Source: Coemansia sp. RSA 1804
Lineage: Eukaryota; Kickxellomycota; Kickxellomycetes; Kickxellales; Kickxellaceae
Assembly (NCBI GenBank): GCA_027578815.1
Contig: JANBTH010000844.1
Coordinates: forward strand, 1-10,710
Direction of reading: 5' to 3'
DNA length: 10,710 bases
Shown: positions 7,755 through 10,710 of the stretch, piece by piece
Position numbering within the stretch: position 1 is the first letter of the stretch
Layout of the letters: each line of letters begins with the position of its first letter
Position numbers and translations under genes: made by a program
The notes under the pieces: generated by a model
The model's input: only the letters and a program-made list of their open reading frames with translations
What the model was told of the DNA's origin: nothing
The model's database searches: none

Positions 7755-8232
7755 CTGTCTCTTGCAGGCCCATCTCAGAGGCTTAGCAAGGGATGAGGGA
7801 CGAACAGACACGCAAAAAAGAAGAAAAGAGCAAAAACGGGGCCCCTCCTCCAGCCAACGGGAGCCAAGCAAAAAGTTTTTCTGAAGGCCGCGCGTCCCAA
7901 CGCCATGTGCCCCGCTTCTGCTGCCGCGTTCCGCGCTGGCTGGCGCCAAAATCCTCCCCTAGTCCGCCTTTTGATTTTCATGAAGCCAAAAGTGAGAAGA
8001 GGAGATAGGGGAGGGCAGACGCTGTGGTGTTTCTTGAAATCCACGCTTAAACAATAACAACTGGCCAAACTGTTCCCTTCCGCGGGCCTCGACTCCCCCC
8101 CATTCCGCCCAGCCAAAAGTCTCGCTGGCCATTGCTAGTGATTTGCCTGGCTCTTTCTAAATTGCATGACCATTTTCTCAACGGCTCGTGGCTTCTGGCA
8201 ACCAGAAACAACTTCCTTCCGTCCATCCTGGC

Positions 8233-8265
8233 GCAAAAAAAAAGCACACCAAGATTTTTTTTTGC
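8233..8265. repeat. Perfect inverted repeat, A9/T9 stem
   Basis: An 11-bp arm, GC followed by nine A (8233-8243), is exactly complemented by nine T followed by GC (8255-8265), with an 11-nt spacer (8244-8254). It lies about 145 bases upstream of the 14-3-3 start. As RNA it could fold into an A-U hairpin if included in the leader. As DNA the A/T tracts could keep nucleosomes off. Confidence 0.8.
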
Positions 8266-8410
8266 AAGGCTTCCTTCGGAAACCAAGTATTTTGTTCTTT
8301 CATCTCTTTTTGCTTCCTGCTCCACCGCTTTTCATTTTCTCTACTTTACCTGTGATTTTGCTCTCAACCTGCCTTTCCACTCTTTCAAATCACCATTTTT
8401 CTGTCCAAAA

Positions 8411-10374
8411 ATGTCCAGCTCCATCTCAACTGTAAGTTTCTATTTCCTTGTTGTGGAATCTCGAGTGCAAAAGCCAATTTCCAATTATTTATTTACAGTG
8501 TTCTTTTGTGCGGATTGCTAATTTTCCTTATTTTATGGCTGATTTGGCTATTGTCATGTTTTTTGTTGTCACATGTAGGAAGGTCTTGACCGCGACACTC
8601 TGGTAAGTTAGAATTAGCTGGCTGCTGCTCTTGATAATGTCTTTGTGTTGTTAACGCCTCTTGTCGAAGCACCCTTCTGTGACTGCGAATGCAAATGCAG
8701 ATGTCCAGACCGACCTACATTGCACTGCATCTCTGCCATTAGATTCAATTTAGCACTTTTCGACAACAGAAGACCTGTCTGCTCTCTGCTGTGGCTTTCG
8801 CTGGGTTACTGCGCTTAAAAACGCGAACGGCACTGATGCGAAAATACACCCGAGAAAAAAATCTTTTTCTTTGCGTGTTTTTGTGTGCATAAAGCAACCC
8901 ATTCATTTTGCAAATACTATTGTTTATACTAGTCTTTGATGCTTTGTTGTGTGTTTATAATTCGCATGGCCACGTTCTTTACACATTGTGTTTTGCTTAT
9001 TGTATGCAAAAGCCAGTCTAATCTCGTCTGTTTTTATTTCTCGTTTCCTGTTGCAACAATGGATGCTTGGAATTCGGCAATCTGTTGTTTCAAGTATAGG
9101 TCTACATGGCCAAGCTTGCCGAGCAGGCTGAGCGCTACGATGGTAAGTACTTTTTTTAAAAGTGCATAGTTCTTCAGTGGCTATTAGGATACGTGGGGGA
9201 CCACTAGCGCTTTTTTGTGGCACCCAGGGTGCTGGGCATCTTGCTGCATGTGCGCTTGTTTTTCTTTTGTTCTATTATTCGCTGCCAAGCTACGCTGCAA
9301 GGATGCTGATGCCGATGCTGATAGACATGGATAGGTGGTGAATTGTCTGTTGTTTTTGACAGCATCCACCTGCTTTGTGGCACTACCTGCTGGTCTATTA
9401 TGTAGCTGGAGATTCCTTCTGCTGCTTCTTGCTGGCTTGTGAATAAAATGGCATCATTATATTCTCAATGTTTTGCTAAAGTCGTGTGCAGTCTGCCCTT
9501 CTTTCGCACTCTTGCTTTGTTTTGGGGCTCTGTTTTTTTGTACCGCGTATGCTAATATCAATCGTCTTTTTGTTTCCGCATTTTTCCTCCCCAACAATTT
9601 CAAATCTGCAACTGGCTGTCATGTGATCAACTAGAAATGGTCAAGTACATGAAGGCCGTCGCCAAGCTCGGTGCCGATCTGAGCGTTGAGGAGCGCAATC
9701 TGCTTTCTGTTGCGTACAAGAATGTCATTGGCTCCCGCCGTGCATCGTGGCGCATCGTGTCCTCGATCGAGAACAAGGAGTCTGCCAGGGGCAACGCCGC
9801 TCAGGTCGAAAGGATTAATGACTACCGCGGTGTTATTGAGTCTGAGCTGAACGATGTCTGCAAAGACATTCTGTCCGTTCTTAAGGATGACCTGCTGAAG
9901 AGCTCCGAGGAGCCCGAGTCGAGGATCTTCTACTTCAAGATGGAGGGCGACTACTACCGCTATCTTGCAGAGTTCTTGCAGACCAGCGACCGCGAGAACG
10001 CATCCAAGTCTGCTGAGGAGGCTTACAACGAGGCAACCAAGATTGCCACCGAAAAGCTTCCCTCGACCCACCCCATCCGCCTTGGTCTTGCCCTTAACTT
10101 CTCGGTCTTCTACTACGAGATTGCCAACTCGCCCGAGAAGGCCTGCAAGCTTGCCAAGAATGCGTTTGACGATGCCATCTCCGAGCTTGACAACCTGTCG
10201 GAGGAGTCGTACAAGGACTCGACTCTTATCATGCAGCTTCTGCGTGACAACCTGACTCTGTGGACCTCGGATCTGAACGACGAGACCGAGCAGAACCAGG
10301 GCGGTGAGGCTGCTGAGCCTGCCAAGGAGGCCAAGGAAGCTGCTGCCGAAGAGCCCGCCAAGGACAACGAGTAA
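8411..10374 (+). CDS. BMH1: 14-3-3 protein (Bmh1/Rad24 family), four exons
   Basis: 14-3-3 proteins are cytosolic and nuclear dimers that bind phosphoserine/threonine motifs on kinases, Cdc25, metabolic enzymes and others. Exons are 8411-8431, 8579-8602, 9100-9142 and 9635-10374. All introns are GTAAGT...TAG, and the joins restore the conserved N-terminal helix (DRDTLVYMAKLAEQAERYDEM). The product is 275 aa. Helix A/B dimer residues are intact. Signature 1 is RNLLSVAYKNV (50-60), and signature 2 begins YKDSTLIMQLL (222 on) and ends LTLWTS (241). Phosphate-binding residues correspond to K58, R65, R138 and Y139 (human zeta K49, R56, R127, Y128), with N184 and W239 also kept. The divergent C-terminal tail (about 242-275) is Ala/Glu/Lys/Pro-rich, as in fungi. 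The start ATG has A at -3. Exon 4 alone forms an open frame from ATG 9637 that lacks the first 30 residues, so single-exon gene calls here would be wrong. Confidence 0.96.
8432..8578 (+). other. 14-3-3 intron 1 (147 nt, phase 0)
   Basis: The donor is GTAAGT and the acceptor is CATGTAG. TGCTAAT (branch A about 8521, 57 nt before the acceptor) precedes a T-rich stretch with no AG until the acceptor. CTGAT (A about 8542) is an alternative branch site. A decoy acceptor (TTACAG ending 8498) would shift the frame. Retention gives an in-frame stop at 8519-8521. Confidence 0.9.
8603..9099 (+). other. 14-3-3 intron 2 (497 nt, phase 0)
   Basis: The donor is GTAAGT and the acceptor is AGTATAG, placed so that GTC TAC ATG GCC restores the conserved VYMA. 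The likely branch site is GTCTAAT (A about 9021, 78 nt upstream), followed by a pyrimidine-rich stretch. The only AG between is in the CAAG five bases before the used TAG. A short antisense open frame across this intron and exon 3 resembles nothing. I see no gene inside it. Confidence 0.9.
9143..9634 (+). other. 14-3-3 intron 3 (492 nt, phase 1) with local RNA structure
   Basis: The donor is GTAAGT and the acceptor is CAACTAG. The split Glu codon (G|AA) is restored at the join. The likely branch site is TGCTAAT (A about 9555, 79 nt upstream), followed by a C/T-rich, AG-free tract. The intron carries several inverted repeats between 9193 and 9371 and a 9-bp direct repeat GATGCTGAT (9302-9310, 9314-9322). 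No snoRNA boxes could be assigned. Confidence 0.9.
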
Positions 10375-10646
10375 AGAGTAGCTGCAGAATGTTATTTTTG
10401 CGGTAAACCCTGGGTTATCCAAGGTAACTTTTTTCTTGTGTTCTTTCTTTCTATTCTTGCCACTTTGCTCTTTTCACGTTCCTCTTTTTTTTAATCGTCA
10501 TTCCAACTTTAGCTCTTTTTTTCATTGTGAAGAAAACAAAACAAAAGAATGATTTCTCTACATCTATTATTTATACAGAAAACCACGCGTTCTATTGAAG
10601 CAGTATAATCTGTGATTTGTTATTGATGAGATAAGAATCGGAAATA
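10375..10646. other. 3' region of 14-3-3 gene
   Basis: This A/T-rich noncoding stretch after the 14-3-3 stop contains several T runs (10428-10434, 10486-10493) and an A-rich patch (10531-10547). No canonical plus-strand AATAAA is present. I see no gene or repeat in it. Confidence 0.6.
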
Positions 10647-10710
10647 CTACTCTAGAGATTTTAGCCAGAACTTGTACTTTGTAGCGGCGATGCTCATTGC
10701 TGCGCACAGG
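10647..10710 (-). CDS. Possible C-terminal end of an unidentified minus-strand gene (partial)
   Basis: On the minus strand one frame enters from the right edge, reads LCAAMSIAATKYKFWLKSLE and stops at TAG (10647-10649). Its codons (GCC, AAG, TAC, TTC) resemble those of the neighbours, and an end here would continue the alternating convergent/divergent gene order. Twenty codons are too few to identify a product. A second minus-strand frame is open longer but runs into A/T-rich sequence, so I prefer this one. It could be noncoding. Confidence 0.3.
   Translation of the reverse strand, partial: LCAAMSIAATKYKFWLKSLE

Larger units (their letters stand above)
7529..8410. promoter_or_regulatory. Divergent promoter region, PFDN5 / 14-3-3
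   Basis: These 882 bp lie between the two divergent starts and contain no convincing gene. Listed from left: a T8 run near 7610; an 8-bp tandem array with a CCAAT box (7723-7754); a GGGGCCCC palindrome at 7838-7845; CCCCT/AGGGG pentamers at 7842-7846, 7956-7960 and 8007-8011 (stress-element-like in yeasts); TTCnnGAA dyads at 7977-7984 and 8031-8038 (partial heat-shock elements); the A9/T9 inverted repeat at 8233-8265; and a pyrimidine-rich stretch from about 8283 to 8406 leading to the 14-3-3 ATG. CT-rich leaders are typical of strongly expressed fungal genes. An ATG at 8166 opens a frame that overlaps the 14-3-3 start out of frame, so transcription probably starts downstream of it. Binding-site roles are inference. 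Confidence 0.5.

Noticed and set aside
8132..8410. An in-frame open extension of 93 codons upstream of the 14-3-3 ATG
   Set aside because: The sequence is pyrimidine-rich leader, which rarely forms stops. The translation is Phe/Leu/Ser-rich, and 14-3-3 proteins start close to the conserved helix A. ATG 8411 has a good context.
8924..9223. A 99-codon minus-strand open frame across intron 2 and exon 3
   Set aside because: It has no similarity that I recognise, and it lies over well-supported intron and exon sequence of the opposite strand.
9190..9375. An H/ACA snoRNA in intron 3
   Set aside because: Hairpins are present, but there is no hinge box between two long stems and no ACA three bases before an end. 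Kept only as unspecified structure.
9637..10374. A single-exon 14-3-3 gene starting at ATG 9637
   Set aside because: It would lack helix A and part of helix B. The upstream exons encode exactly the missing conserved residues and have consensus splice sites.

Overview
The window reads as nuclear DNA of a fungus. It holds compactly packed protein-coding genes, three of them intronless over 0.5-3.8 kb, and one gene with three GTAAGT...TAG introns. The protein set is purely eukaryotic. SF3B1 is long (1256 aa) and close to the human protein across the HEAT domain. Together with degenerate CTAAT-type branch sites and G/C-rich third codon positions, this fits an early-diverging filamentous fungus (Kickxellomycotina/Mucoromycota-like) better than a budding yeast. 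That placement is inference. There is no sign of plasmid, phage, transposon, CRISPR array, rRNA or tRNA.

Layout from left to right, with strictly alternating strands: (1) 1-954, plus: the 3' part of an unrecognised, disordered Ser/Thr/Pro/Gln-rich protein, open to the window edge. (2) 1103-4873, minus: splicing factor 3B subunit 1 (SF3B1/Hsh155/Prp10), complete and intronless. (3) 5345-6784, plus: Notchless/Rsa4, the eight-WD40 60S-assembly factor, complete. (4) 7010-7528, minus: prefoldin subunit 5 (Gim5), complete, with a poly-Gln tail. (5) 8411-10374, plus: a 14-3-3 protein in four exons (8411-8431, 8579-8602, 9100-9142, 9635-10374), 275 aa. (6) 10647-10710, minus: possibly the last codons of another gene.

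The genes do not form a pathway or cluster. They are housekeeping genes for splicing, ribosome assembly, chaperoning and phospho-signalling. Two divergent intergenic regions (471 and 882 bp) act as shared promoter space, and three convergent gaps (about 148, 225 and 272 bp) hold the 3' ends.

I found no new biological system. The points most worth a second look are natural substitutions in SF3B1 at the positions of human cancer hotspots, the 24-nt in-frame microexon of the 14-3-3 gene with its distant branch sites, a perfect A9/T9 inverted repeat upstream of the 14-3-3 start, an 8-bp tandem repeat array containing a CCAAT box in the PFDN5/14-3-3 divergent promoter, and a structured segment inside 14-3-3 intron 3.
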